Source: an uncultured Candidatus Melainabacteria bacterium (GTDB lineage: Bacteria > Cyanobacteriota > Vampirovibrionia > Gastranaerophilales > Gastranaerophilaceae). Taken from it: a DNA stretch of 24,590 nt. The position numbers and the translations under genes are program-made. Positions 15,400 to 22,540 of this stretch are shown piece after piece (positions within the stretch are counted from its first letter, which is position 1; each line of letters begins with the position of its first letter). The DNA lies in assembly GCA_934757245.1 (NCBI GenBank), contig CAKVLH010000018.1, positions 1 to 24,590 on the forward strand, in the 5' to 3' direction. Under the pieces are notes generated by a model, which was not told the origin of the DNA, made no database searches, and saw only the letters and a program-made list of their open reading frames with translations.

Positions 15400-15446
15400 A
15401 GAAGCTTAACAAGGTATAAAAGCATGCTACTAATCTGCAAGTATTA

Positions 15447-15455
15447 TGCTATAAT
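15447..15455 (+). promoter_or_regulatory. Extended -10 promoter of the ssb operon
   Basis: TGC then TATAAT (15450-15455). No convincing -35, as is usual for extended -10 promoters. Predicted start near 15462, 27 nt before the ssb ATG; AAGGAGA (15476-15482) is the ribosome site. Confidence 0.6.
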
Positions 15456-15488
15456 ATTTTCATACTTGAATAATTAAGGAGATAATTA

Positions 15489-15821
15489 ATGAATACAGCA
15501 ACTATCATTGGTAGAGCAGGACAAGATGCGGAAATCAAATATTTTGAATCAGGCAAAGTTAAAACAACTTTTTCTTTGGCTGTAAACCGCTGGGATAGAA
15601 AAACGAAAGCTGAAACTACTGATTGGTATAATATAGAGGTTTGGGATAAACAAGCTGAATTCGCCGGTGAATATATCAAAAAAGGTCGCCAAGTGGTTGT
15701 TGACGGTAGAATTTCTATCAGCAAATGGACAGACCAAAGTGGTGAAGAAAGAGAAAGATTTTTAATAGTAGCTAATAATGTAAGATTATTAGGCTCAAAA
15801 AGGGATGCTGAACAACAATAA
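15489..15821 (+). CDS. ssb: Single-stranded DNA-binding protein (OB fold), tail-less
   Basis: 110 residues. SSB coats single-stranded DNA in replication and repair. The protein is essentially only the OB fold: N-terminal TATIIGRAGQDAEIKYFESG, then FSLAVNRWDRK, the DWYNIEVWDKQAE strand, and YIKKGRQVVVDGRI. It ends ...KRDAEQQ with no flexible linker and no acidic DDIPF-type tip, which in most bacteria recruits partner proteins. Short tail-less SSBs occur in Cyanobacteria, consistent with the presumed lineage. The stop overlaps the next start by one base (TAATG), so translation of the kinase is coupled. Whether this is the main or a secondary SSB cannot be seen here. Confidence 0.92.
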   Translation: MNTATIIGRAGQDAEIKYFESGKVKTTFSLAVNRWDRKTKAETTDWYNIEVWDKQAEFAGEYIKKGRQVVVDGRISISKWTDQSGEERERFLIVANNVRLLGSKRDAEQQ

Positions 15822-17125
15822 TGATATTTTCTGATATTGTAGGAATAATTGCTGACGATTTAACCGGTGCAAATGATACAGCTTTGCAGTTTCATTTGCG
15901 TGGTGCAAATACAAAAATTCTTTTGGATAGTGAATGTATACCGCAAGATAAAGCGGATACAGAAGTTTGGGCACTTTCTTCAGAATCAAGAAATGTAGAA
16001 GATTGGGAAGCTGTAGAAAGAGTTGAAAAAGCTGTAAGAGCGTTTGTTGATAATTTTTCATTCGATTATTATTACAAAAAAATTGATTCAACAATTCGCG
16101 GTCATATCGCAAAAGAAACATTAACAATGTTACAAATTTTGGATTATGATGCCGCGATTATTATGCCGGCGTTCCCTCAAGAAGGACGTATTACCGTTGG
16201 CGGATATCATTTGTTAAAAGGAGTTCCGTTAGGTAGAACCGAAATGGCAATGGACCCGCATTCACCAATTTTGGAATCGCATGTTCCTACGCTTCTAGCG
16301 TCTCAACTTGATGAGAAACAAAAAGGTTTAGTTGGTACAGTCGATTTAAAAACTGTAATGAACGGTGCCGGTCCGATTTTAATAAAGATTAACGAATTGA
16401 TTAAAGAGGGCAAAAAACTTATAGTTGCGGATGCAACTTCAATTACGGATATTGAGCAAATTGCGCTTGCGATTAAAAAGTGCGATAAAAAACTTTTACC
16501 AACAGGAACAGCAGCCGGTGCGCAAGTTCTTGGCAAATTCTGGTTATCAGGAATTGAAAAAGAACGCGAACCACTAAAACTAGAAAAGTTGCCTAAGTTT
16601 GTTGTATCGGGAACAGCTACGCAAATAACTGCGGAACAAATCGCAAAACTTGAAAAATCTGATGATATTGAAAATGTTAATTTTATTGCGTTAGGCGTAA
16701 AAGATATTTTAGACGGTGTAACTGATGATTTAGTCGATAGAGTTTATAGAAATCTAAGTAGTGGTATTACAGTTGTCGTGCATACTTCGCATTTGATTGC
16801 GAACTTCGACGGCTTTTCAGAAGATTCGTTTAATGCAGAACTTACGAAAGACAAATTAGCTGCTAAGATTACTGATTTCTTATCTGTGTTAACAGAAAAA
16901 GTATTGGCAAAAATTGATGTAATCCTTATTACACTAGGTGGCGAAACTTCTTATAAGTGTTGTAAAGCTATTAAATCAAACGAATTGAAGTTGGTAGATG
17001 AAGTTGCTCCTGCTATTTCAATATGTTCAGATATTAATAATCGCTGGATTGTTACAAAATCCGGCAACTTAGGCAATACAAAAACATTAATCGACATTTT
17101 GGATTATTTTAAACATCATGAATAA
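15821..17125 (+). CDS. Four-carbon acid sugar kinase family protein (DUF1537; OtnK/DtnK type)
   Basis: 434 residues, normal for the family. The N-terminal substrate domain begins GIIADDLTGANDTA (9-22) with the conserved DDLTGA, followed by KKIDSTIRGHI. The C-terminal nucleotide domain has VVSGTATQITAEQI and ITLGGETSYKCCKAI. Characterised members phosphorylate D-threonate, D-erythronate or 3-oxo-tetronate at C4. The 8-bp overlap with a PdxA homologue matches the DtnK-PdxA2 pair, in which PdxA2 oxidises 4-phosphothreonate to give DHAP and CO2. An alternative is a role in PLP synthesis. No transporter or regulator is nearby, so the catabolic role is inference. Coupled to ssb by TAATG. Confidence 0.88.
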   Translation: MIFSDIVGIIADDLTGANDTALQFHLRGANTKILLDSECIPQDKADTEVWALSSESRNVEDWEAVERVEKAVRAFVDNFSFDYYYKKIDSTIRGHIAKETLTMLQILDYDAAIIMPAFPQEGRITVGGYHLLKGVPLGRTEMAMDPHSPILESHVPTLLASQLDEKQKGLVGTVDLKTVMNGAGPILIKINELIKEGKKLIVADATSITDIEQIALAIKKCDKKLLPTGTAAGAQVLGKFWLSGIEKEREPLKLEKLPKFVVSGTATQITAEQIAKLEKSDDIENVNFIALGVKDILDGVTDDLVDRVYRNLSSGITVVVHTSHLIANFDGFSEDSFNAELTKDKLAAKITDFLSVLTEKVLAKIDVILITLGGETSYKCCKAIKSNELKLVDEVAPAISICSDINNRWIVTKSGNLGNTKTLIDILDYFKHHE

Positions 17126-18062
17126 TTACTCACATAAAATTGCAATCACAACAGGCGATCCAAATGGAATTGGTGCAGAAATTACGATTAAGGCGTTGAA
17201 CTTGTTAAATTTACCGTCAAAAGATATCGTGATTATTTCTAATTCGAAAGTTCTGAATACATATTCCGGCGGTTCTGCGTTAAAAAATAATTATGAAGTT
17301 ATTGAAATTGATTATCCCGAAAAGATTGTTCCAGGAGAAATTTCTGCTAGTGCGGGTGATTTCGCATTTAGAGCGCTAAAAAAAGCTTGCGAAATTAAGC
17401 CTAAATTTATTGTTACAGCTCCGACTTCAAAAGAAGCTATGCACTTAGCAGGACATAATTTCAACGGACAAACAGAAGTTTTAGAAAAGTTTTTGGCGCA
17501 CAATGGACAAAAGGCTGAAATGCTATTCGTATCGAAAGATTTTAGAGTGTTGCTTCTTACGAGACATTGCGCATTAAAAGATGTTAGTGCAATTTTAACC
17601 AAAGAAGTTATTATCGAAAAAGTCGAAAGATTAAGAAGCTATTTTCAAAATAAATTGCTTATCAAAAAGCCTTCATTTGCTTTATGTGCTTTGAATCCAC
17701 ACGCCGGCGAAAATGGCATTATCGGTGATGAGGAAGAAAAAACAATTATTCCTGCAATTGAAGCTGTGAGAAATCGTGGTATTAATATTACAAATCCACT
17801 TCCTGCGGATGCTTTGTTTATCGGCGGAGTACAGAGTTATTTGAAAGGCGAAAAAGCGCCTTATGATTGCTATATCGCTTGTTACCACGACCAAGGCTTA
17901 ATTCCGATTAAAGCAGTAGCTTCCGAAAAAACTGTAAATATGACAATCGGGCTTGATATAGTTAGAACTTCACCTAGTCATGGAACAGCGTTTGATATTG
18001 CAGGTAAAAACATTGCAAATCCTGAATCTATGATTGAAGCAATTAAATATTGCTTGTATTAG
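17118..18062 (+). CDS. pdxA: PdxA-family 4-phospho-acid dehydrogenase
   Basis: 314 residues, typical length. PdxA enzymes oxidise and decarboxylate 4-phosphohydroxy-threonine (PLP pathway) or D-threonate-4-phosphate (PdxA2). Seen: ITTGDPNGIGAEI (10-22), the three metal-binding histidines His150 (LLTRHCAL), His195 (LNPHAGENG) and His257 (CYHDQGL), and RTSPSHGTAFDIAGK near the C-terminus. The substrate-binding GHTE motif reads GQTE here (Gln118). The gene overlaps the kinase gene by 8 bp, so the two products very likely act in sequence. Whether this is the PLP enzyme or PdxA2 cannot be decided without seeing pdxJ and other pdxA copies. The stop overlaps the stop of the convergent gene. Confidence 0.92.
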   Translation: MNNYSHKIAITTGDPNGIGAEITIKALNLLNLPSKDIVIISNSKVLNTYSGGSALKNNYEVIEIDYPEKIVPGEISASAGDFAFRALKKACEIKPKFIVTAPTSKEAMHLAGHNFNGQTEVLEKFLAHNGQKAEMLFVSKDFRVLLLTRHCALKDVSAILTKEVIIEKVERLRSYFQNKLLIKKPSFALCALNPHAGENGIIGDEEEKTIIPAIEAVRNRGINITNPLPADALFIGGVQSYLKGEKAPYDCYIACYHDQGLIPIKAVASEKTVNMTIGLDIVRTSPSHGTAFDIAGKNIANPESMIEAIKYCLY

Positions 18063-18706
18063 TTTAGAGGGATTGGAACCAGCCTGCTGTAGAATTTGTA
18101 TTCGTTATAAGTCGGTGGAAGCGGATTCCAATATCGGTATATCGTTAAGCCATCCGTTTGAAGCTGTTGGGCGAGAGCGTCCGCAGATTCTATTGAATCC
18201 GCCAAAAACGGATAGCAAAAAGGAACACTATTTTCTGTTATATCTATATCCAGACAGTTTTTTGCTTGCAACTTTGTGTGCCAAACTAAAAATTTTTCAC
18301 GACGCTTTAAGTCTAAATCTACATCTTTTTTCGCATTTCCGTAATACAAATTTGAACCATTTTCTACTGGCAAGAATTTCTTTTCAGAGTCGAAACTTGC
18401 AAAGCCACTTGGTTCCGCATAGTATGCGTGCGCATTATCGACAATTAAATTAGGGTATTTGGAAACAAGTTTTTCTACATTCTTGTCGCAAATTCCAAAA
18501 TAGTTTGGATAAAGTATATATGCATTTGTTGGAAATGTATTTCGTGGTAAAAAATTGTCATCAATGTGGTAGAAAATGGGCTTTGTATTTGTTTGAAAAA
18601 TTGCGTGCCGCATTACATCACATAAATAGTACGGGATAAAAATTTCTTTAATATTATGTTGTTCAAGCACAAACTTAAATGCTTCGTGCGCAGAATTAAA
18701 TTTCAT
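18059..18706 (-). CDS. Compact DegT/DnrJ/EryC1/StrS-like aminotransferase-fold protein
   Basis: 215 residues against 350-400 for the family. It has the family's opening (SAHEAFKFVL, then EIFIPYYLCDVM), a strand-rich central part with VDNAHA (89-94), whose Asp would contact the PLP ring nitrogen, and ASFDSEKKFLPV, where Lys109 or Lys110 is in the position of the Schiff-base lysine. The usual C-terminal domain is largely missing, and what follows is a short unrelated-looking tail. It could be a true minimal enzyme or a relic that kept only the PLP domain. No sugar-nucleotide genes are adjacent. No Shine-Dalgarno; TATTAA lies about 9 nt before the ATG. Convergent 4-bp overlap with pdxA. Confidence 0.65.
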   Translation of the reverse strand: MKFNSAHEAFKFVLEQHNIKEIFIPYYLCDVMRHAIFQTNTKPIFYHIDDNFLPRNTFPTNAYILYPNYFGICDKNVEKLVSKYPNLIVDNAHAYYAEPSGFASFDSEKKFLPVENGSNLYYGNAKKDVDLDLKRREKFLVWHTKLQAKNCLDIDITENSVPFCYPFLADSIESADALAQQLQTDGLTIYRYWNPLPPTYNEYKFYSRLVPIPLN

Positions 18707-18738
18707 ATTTATAATTAATATTCAAATTTGAAAAAATC

Positions 18739-19128
18739 TGGAGATGGTGGGAGTCGAACCCACGTCCATCGTGGATAAAAACGAACATCTACGAGTGTAG
18801 TAATTTATTAGCTCAACTTAATAAGGGAAATTACAAAACCTGAATTAAGCCAAAGACTTTTTGCGGAAGCCTAACCTCCAATGGTTAAACTTGATGCGCA
18901 TACCATCATTTGCGCATTGCATCTTGCATGTTTTCATCTAACTTAACGGCAAGCTGGTCAAGTCAGAGGGATGCGCTACCAATTAAGCAGCAAGCTTTTG
19001 AGCTCTGAAAGCATCTAATGAAACAACTTTGTTGTCATTTAATTTGTTTTGCTCGTTGATAAACGGGAACAGCGCCCGTACTCGCAATCCGGATCTACCA
19101 ATCACGGCGTCAAAACCAGTACATCCCC
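18739..19128 (-). ncRNA. ssrA: tmRNA (transfer-messenger RNA)
   Basis: One-piece tmRNA of about 390 nt. The 5' strand GGGGATG (19128-19122) pairs with CATCTCC (18746-18740), with one G-U, as acceptor stem; the discriminator is A18739 and CCA is not encoded. The T arm GTGGG-TTCGACT-CCCAC (18747-18763) is perfect. PK1 candidate: ACGGG/CCCGT. The tag frame ends ...AFRAQKLAA then TAA (18983-18985). It is open further upstream, so the resume codon is uncertain; GAG at 19054-19052, AAC and GAC codons are possible, giving a tag of about 16-23 residues. It rescues stalled ribosomes with SmpB. A run of six T's (18731-18736, minus strand) follows the acceptor stem. Transcribed through the structured leader at 19131-19289. 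Confidence 0.93.
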
Positions 19129-19130
19129 AT

Positions 19131-19289
19131 GAAATGTAGAACCTAAGGGAAGACGGCTCCGCTCGAAAAACCTGCTCGTATTGCTAATCGCAACACGACA
19201 CTGTTTTTCTCGACTCCACCTCAAATGCTTACGCATTTTCGGCTTGCCCATTGTCCTCGCCGGACGGGCGTCAAAACCAGTACATCCCC
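19131..19289 (-). other. Structured tmRNA leader that duplicates the tmRNA 5' end
   Basis: A 24-base copy of the tmRNA 5' end (19267-19290) repeats the one at 19106-19129, 161 bp apart. The DNA between is about 50% GC by my count, clearly higher than the surroundings, and rich in small hairpins (AAATGC-TTAC-GCATTT). The copy's GGGATGTA (19288-19281) can pair with TACATTTC (19138-19131), directly before the true tmRNA 5' end, closing a separate domain. It could be a tmRNA-derived RNA, a duplication scar or an integration remnant. No credible protein is encoded. Confidence 0.55.
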
Positions 19290-19321
19290 ACGTACTTATA
19301 ATTTTCAATGTTCTTAACCTT

Positions 19322-19350
19322 ATTATAACTTAAAATCTTTAAATAAACAA
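19322..19350 (-). promoter_or_regulatory. ssrA promoter
   Basis: Minus strand: TTGTTT (19345-19350), spacer 17 nt, TATAAT (19322-19327). Predicted start near 19315, upstream of both copies of the tmRNA 5' end, so the primary transcript would carry the whole leader. The remaining gap to 19531 is AT-rich and holds the box at 19403-19418. Confidence 0.65.
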
Positions 19351-19531
19351 TTCTTGTGCATTTATTCTCCCAACAAGATTGAAACTGTTTGATATTAAAA
19401 ATGTAACAAAATGTTAACCTCGTTAGACTTTTGCGCAATTTTTCATTAAGAAAATACTTTACATGATTATAAAGTGTAGTGTTTTAACAAAGTTGCAAAA
19501 TTGCACTTGTTAATCGTGTGTATGGTAGAAA

Positions 19532-20281
19532 ATGAATTATATTAATCCGATATTCAATAGCATAAATATCCCCAAAGTTCAGTTTAGAGCGACTGCGCCA
19601 AATTCATATATTGACGTATCTTCTCTACGCAAGGATTCGTTTAATTCAAATCCTCTGTACGACAATTTCGCAGATAAAAATACGATAACTCAACTTGCAA
19701 AATCTAATCCGCAAGTTATGCAAATTTTGCGTGAAAACAAAATTCCTTTAAAAGTTAATATGAAGGAGCTTGAGGATTTAAAGAACGGACATTTAATGGA
19801 TACACGTGTTACTGCGGCAAAAATGTATTCGGCACTTCCGCAAGAAATGAAGGCGCAAGTGAATTTAATGGATTTGCAACAAGCTGCAATGCTTCATGAT
19901 TATGGAAAAGCTTTGATTCCGGAAAAGATTTTGAACAAGAATGGCAAATTAACAAACGAAGAAAAGAAAATCATGGATTTGCATTCAGAGTTGGGTTACG
20001 AGCTTTTGAAACAACAAGGCGTTAAACAGAATGTTTTAAATTTGATAAAATATCACCACCAAAATCCACAGGGAACAGGTTATCCGAGTGTGGGAGAAGA
20101 TTATACTCATGATATTTCGGCGCAAATTCTTGCGACAGCAGATAAATACTCTGCATTGAGAGAAAAACGCAGTTATAAAGAGCCTTTAAATAGAAATGAA
20201 GCGTTAGAAATTATTAAAGAAGATGTTGAAAACGGTCAAATTGCACCGGAAATTTACACAGCATTAGAAAAAACTGTATAA
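19532..20281 (+). CDS. HD-GYP-type phosphohydrolase with N-terminal FRA tag
   Basis: 249 residues. An Asn/Ile-rich leader ends in PKVQFRATAP (14-23). From about residue 80 there is an HD-GYP domain: His87 (NGHLMD), His122-Asp123 (MLHDYGK) with Lys126, His151 (DLHSELG), His175-His176 and GYP (183-185), and Asp204 (ATADKYSAL). All metal ligands and the GYP signature are present, so cyclic-di-GMP phosphodiesterase activity is plausible, but some relatives act on other nucleotides or only signal. There is no receiver, PAS or membrane domain. Weak ribosome site; the start is set by the tag. 50 bp before another tagged gene, so co-transcription is possible. Confidence 0.85.
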   Translation: MNYINPIFNSINIPKVQFRATAPNSYIDVSSLRKDSFNSNPLYDNFADKNTITQLAKSNPQVMQILRENKIPLKVNMKELEDLKNGHLMDTRVTAAKMYSALPQEMKAQVNLMDLQQAAMLHDYGKALIPEKILNKNGKLTNEEKKIMDLHSELGYELLKQQGVKQNVLNLIKYHHQNPQGTGYPSVGEDYTHDISAQILATADKYSALREKRSYKEPLNRNEALEIIKEDVENGQIAPEIYTALEKTV

Positions 20282-20331
20282 AAATTGTTTTTTAGGTAGC
20301 AAATTTATTTTTTACAGGTTTTATTAACGGT

Positions 20332-21219
20332 ATGGAAATTCAAAATCAATATATCAACCCAAATTTTCGCGCAGGTTTAACTTCAGCGATGCGAAGCAAG
20401 ATACGTTCTGTAGATGTTGCGAAAGTTTCTGAAGCTCTACAAAAACAAGGAATTCAATCAGATTTTAAAGGCAACAAGATGTTAGCGTGGTGTTCATTAA
20501 AATCTGTTGAAATTATTAATGAGATTAATAAACGCTTTGGTGCAAAATTAGGTTTGCCAAAAGGGGTTTTTGTTGAGGATTTCTCACAACAATCTTTTCT
20601 GGATAAAGATTCTCTTGGATTTATAAATCTTGTTCCAACAAAAAAATATGGAACAAACGATGTTACTCCTGAAAAAACAATCTTTTTTAATGAATTCTCA
20701 GAATTTAATTATCAAGGCGGTAATCACTTCTGGGAGAAGCTTAATGAATGTGCTGAAATGATGTTTGAAAGAGGAAATGCGACTTCGGACTTCTTTTTGG
20801 AGCCGGTTTTCCACGAATTTGCACATGCTATGCATGAGTCAAATTTGATAAAAAACCTAAAACCTCAAAAGGTGTTAGAATTTTTGTTTACAATTGCAAA
20901 GAATGAAAACGTGCAAGCTTTTCAAGAGCGCAATGGTGGTATATTAAGCAGAAAAATTTGTAATTATGCTGCAACAGGACCTCACGAAGCGGTTGCTTGT
21001 GATTTAACAAAAAGAACAATTGCAAATTTAGATAAAGAATTATTAGTTCCGAATGAAAATTTTGTCGCAGAAAGTCCATATCAAAGACGCTCATTCTGGG
21101 ATAGGCATATTGGTATTAAACCCGAAAGTAAGTTGACGGTTATTTTGCGAGATTTTTGGAATGGTAAAATTCCTGAATATTTTTCTAGAGTGGATATGAA
21201 AAATATAAAATTGCAGTAA
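20332..21219 (+). CDS. Putative zincin-type metallopeptidase with N-terminal FRAG tag
   Basis: 295 residues. A short leader ends NPNFRAGLTS (9-18). The centre has a zinc-peptidase motif HExxH as FHEFAHAMHES (His161, Glu162, His165), and about 54 residues later GPHEAVACDL, where Glu219 could be the third ligand as in gluzincins. The rest is unrecognised. There is no signal peptide, so if it acts outside the cytoplasm it needs another export route. No Shine-Dalgarno before the ATG; 50 bp after the HD-GYP gene. The substrate is unknown, and the peptidase call rests only on the motif. Confidence 0.65.
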   Translation: MEIQNQYINPNFRAGLTSAMRSKIRSVDVAKVSEALQKQGIQSDFKGNKMLAWCSLKSVEIINEINKRFGAKLGLPKGVFVEDFSQQSFLDKDSLGFINLVPTKKYGTNDVTPEKTIFFNEFSEFNYQGGNHFWEKLNECAEMMFERGNATSDFFLEPVFHEFAHAMHESNLIKNLKPQKVLEFLFTIAKNENVQAFQERNGGILSRKICNYAATGPHEAVACDLTKRTIANLDKELLVPNENFVAESPYQRRSFWDRHIGIKPESKLTVILRDFWNGKIPEYFSRVDMKNIKLQ

Positions 21220-21247
21220 TATTTGACGGTTATTCAGCAAGAAAGTA

Positions 21248-21270
21248 GTAGGTTGGGCTTTCAGCCCAAC
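21248..21270 (+). repeat. REP-like element: GTAG plus hairpin
   Basis: GTAG (21248-21251) followed by GTTGGGCT-TTC-AGCCCAAC, a perfect 8-bp stem. Same design and nearly same 5' half as 7703-7726. It follows the zincin-like gene by 28 bp. Confidence 0.6.
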
Positions 21271-21282
21271 AATAATTATAAA

Positions 21283-21399
21283 AATAATACCTTTCTCGCC
21301 TTCTCGTTTCCCTCTCCATGTTGAATTGAAAAAGGATAGGGATGAGACACGTTTACATGGATATCGCAAGCGCATACCCTCCCTTGGGAGGGTATTATT
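21283..21399. repeat. MITE-like intergenic element, second copy
   Basis: The ends AATAATACC (21283-21291) and GGTATTATT (21391-21399) are perfect inverted repeats and match the outer ends of 3562-3662. Its right end holds a perfect 10-bp hairpin ATACCCTCCC-TT-GGGAGGGTAT (21374-21395). It sits between two convergent genes; interior not alike enough by eye to call identical. Confidence 0.5.
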
Positions 21400-21405
21400 A
21401 ACTCT

Positions 21406-22419
21406 CTAAATTATTTCTTTTCCGACAATTGGTGCGATTTGTTTAATTTGTTTGTACAACAAATCATACTGCCAAGGATAAAGTGATTGCGCACCATCAC
21501 AAATAGCTCTATCCGGATCGTGGTGAACTTCAATTATTAAACCGTCGCAACCTGCTGCAACAGCGGCTCTTGACATTGGCTCAACCTTATCTCTTAAACC
21601 TGTTGCGTGTGAAGGGTCAATTATAATTGGCAAATGACTCAATTTTTTGATTACAGGTATTGCGGTTAAGTCTAAAGTATTTCTTGTATATTTTTCAAAT
21701 GTTCTAATACCGCGTTCGCATAAAATTACTTGGTTGTTTCCACCAGCCATAATATACTCGGCTGACATCAACCATTCTTCATAAGTAGAAGATAAGCCTC
21801 GTTTAAGAATTACAGGTTTATGCGCGTGTCCTAATTCTTTCAACAAATTGAAGTTTTGCATATTTCTTGCACCAACTTGAAGAATATCTACATATTTTTC
21901 AAACAAAGGCAATTGTGATACTTCCATAATTTCAGAAGTTACAGCCATTCCATGGTTATCAGCAACACTTCTAATAATCTTCAAACCTTCTTCGCCCAAA
22001 CCTTGAAACGCATAAGGGCTTGTTCTCGGTTTAAAAGCACCACCGCGAATAATTTTAACGTTAGATTCTGCTAATTCTTGAGCCGTTGCATCCATTTGGT
22101 CGTAAGATTCAACTGTGCAAGGGCCTGCGATTAAACCTGTATACTTGTCGCCAAATTTAACGCCGTTAACTTCTACAACTGTATCTTTACCTTGACAAGC
22201 GCGGGCAGCAAGTTTATAGTTAGTAGAAAGTTTAATAACTTCATCTACACCATGCAAAAGTTCGAAGTCTCTTTGGTCAACTTCTTTAACTCCGATAGCG
22301 TGAACTACTGTTCTTGCTTCACCGTGTGAAACTCTTGCTTCAAAGCCTTTTGATTCTATAAATAATTCTACGCGCTTAATGTCTTTTTCAGTCGCGTGGC
22401 TGTTCATAACAACTAGCAT
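21406..22419 (-). CDS. aroF: 3-deoxy-7-phosphoheptulonate (DAHP) synthase, AroF/AroA-beta type
   Basis: 337 residues, type I-beta DAHP synthase. It condenses PEP and erythrose-4-phosphate, the first step of the shikimate pathway. The N-terminal ferredoxin-like domain (about 1-70, opening MLVVMNSHATEKDI) is the regulatory module typical of this class and usually binds aromatic amino acids. The barrel has GPCTVES, KPRTSPYAFQGLGEEGL, LKRG, CERGIRTFE, IIDPSHATG and EVHHDP. No chorismate mutase fusion. GGAGG lies 11 nt before the ATG. It stands alone, away from other aro genes in this window. Confidence 0.96.
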   Translation of the reverse strand: MLVVMNSHATEKDIKRVELFIESKGFEARVSHGEARTVVHAIGVKEVDQRDFELLHGVDEVIKLSTNYKLAARACQGKDTVVEVNGVKFGDKYTGLIAGPCTVESYDQMDATAQELAESNVKIIRGGAFKPRTSPYAFQGLGEEGLKIIRSVADNHGMAVTSEIMEVSQLPLFEKYVDILQVGARNMQNFNLLKELGHAHKPVILKRGLSSTYEEWLMSAEYIMAGGNNQVILCERGIRTFEKYTRNTLDLTAIPVIKKLSHLPIIIDPSHATGLRDKVEPMSRAAVAAGCDGLIIEVHHDPDRAICDGAQSLYPWQYDLLYKQIKQIAPIVGKEII

Positions 22420-22540
22420 ATTCTGTTCAACCTCCAGTTAAATATTTGGCGAAAGTTATTTCCCATATAACTATTGTACTTGAAAAAAATAAAAATGAGT
22501 TAAGTCTTTTCTGTGTCTTCATTTTTCTTACTAATTGTGT

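Noticed and set aside
18034..18453. 139-aa forward ORF over the end of pdxA
   Set aside because: It is antisense to the DegT-like gene and out of frame with pdxA; the other two frames contain recognisable proteins.
19131..19266. tRNA-like T arm in the leader (CGACTCCACC on the plus strand)
   Set aside because: It resembles a T-arm 3' half only over about ten bases, in the opposite orientation to ssrA, and no partner stem could be formed.
18739..19289. Permuted (two-piece) tmRNA
   Set aside because: The order 5' acceptor strand, tag frame, T arm, 3' acceptor strand is the normal one-piece order, so the upstream duplicate does not indicate permutation.
19102..19308. 68-aa reverse ORF over the ssrA 5' end
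   Set aside because: It is an open frame across the duplicated tmRNA 5' end and structured leader, ending inside the tmRNA; no coding character.
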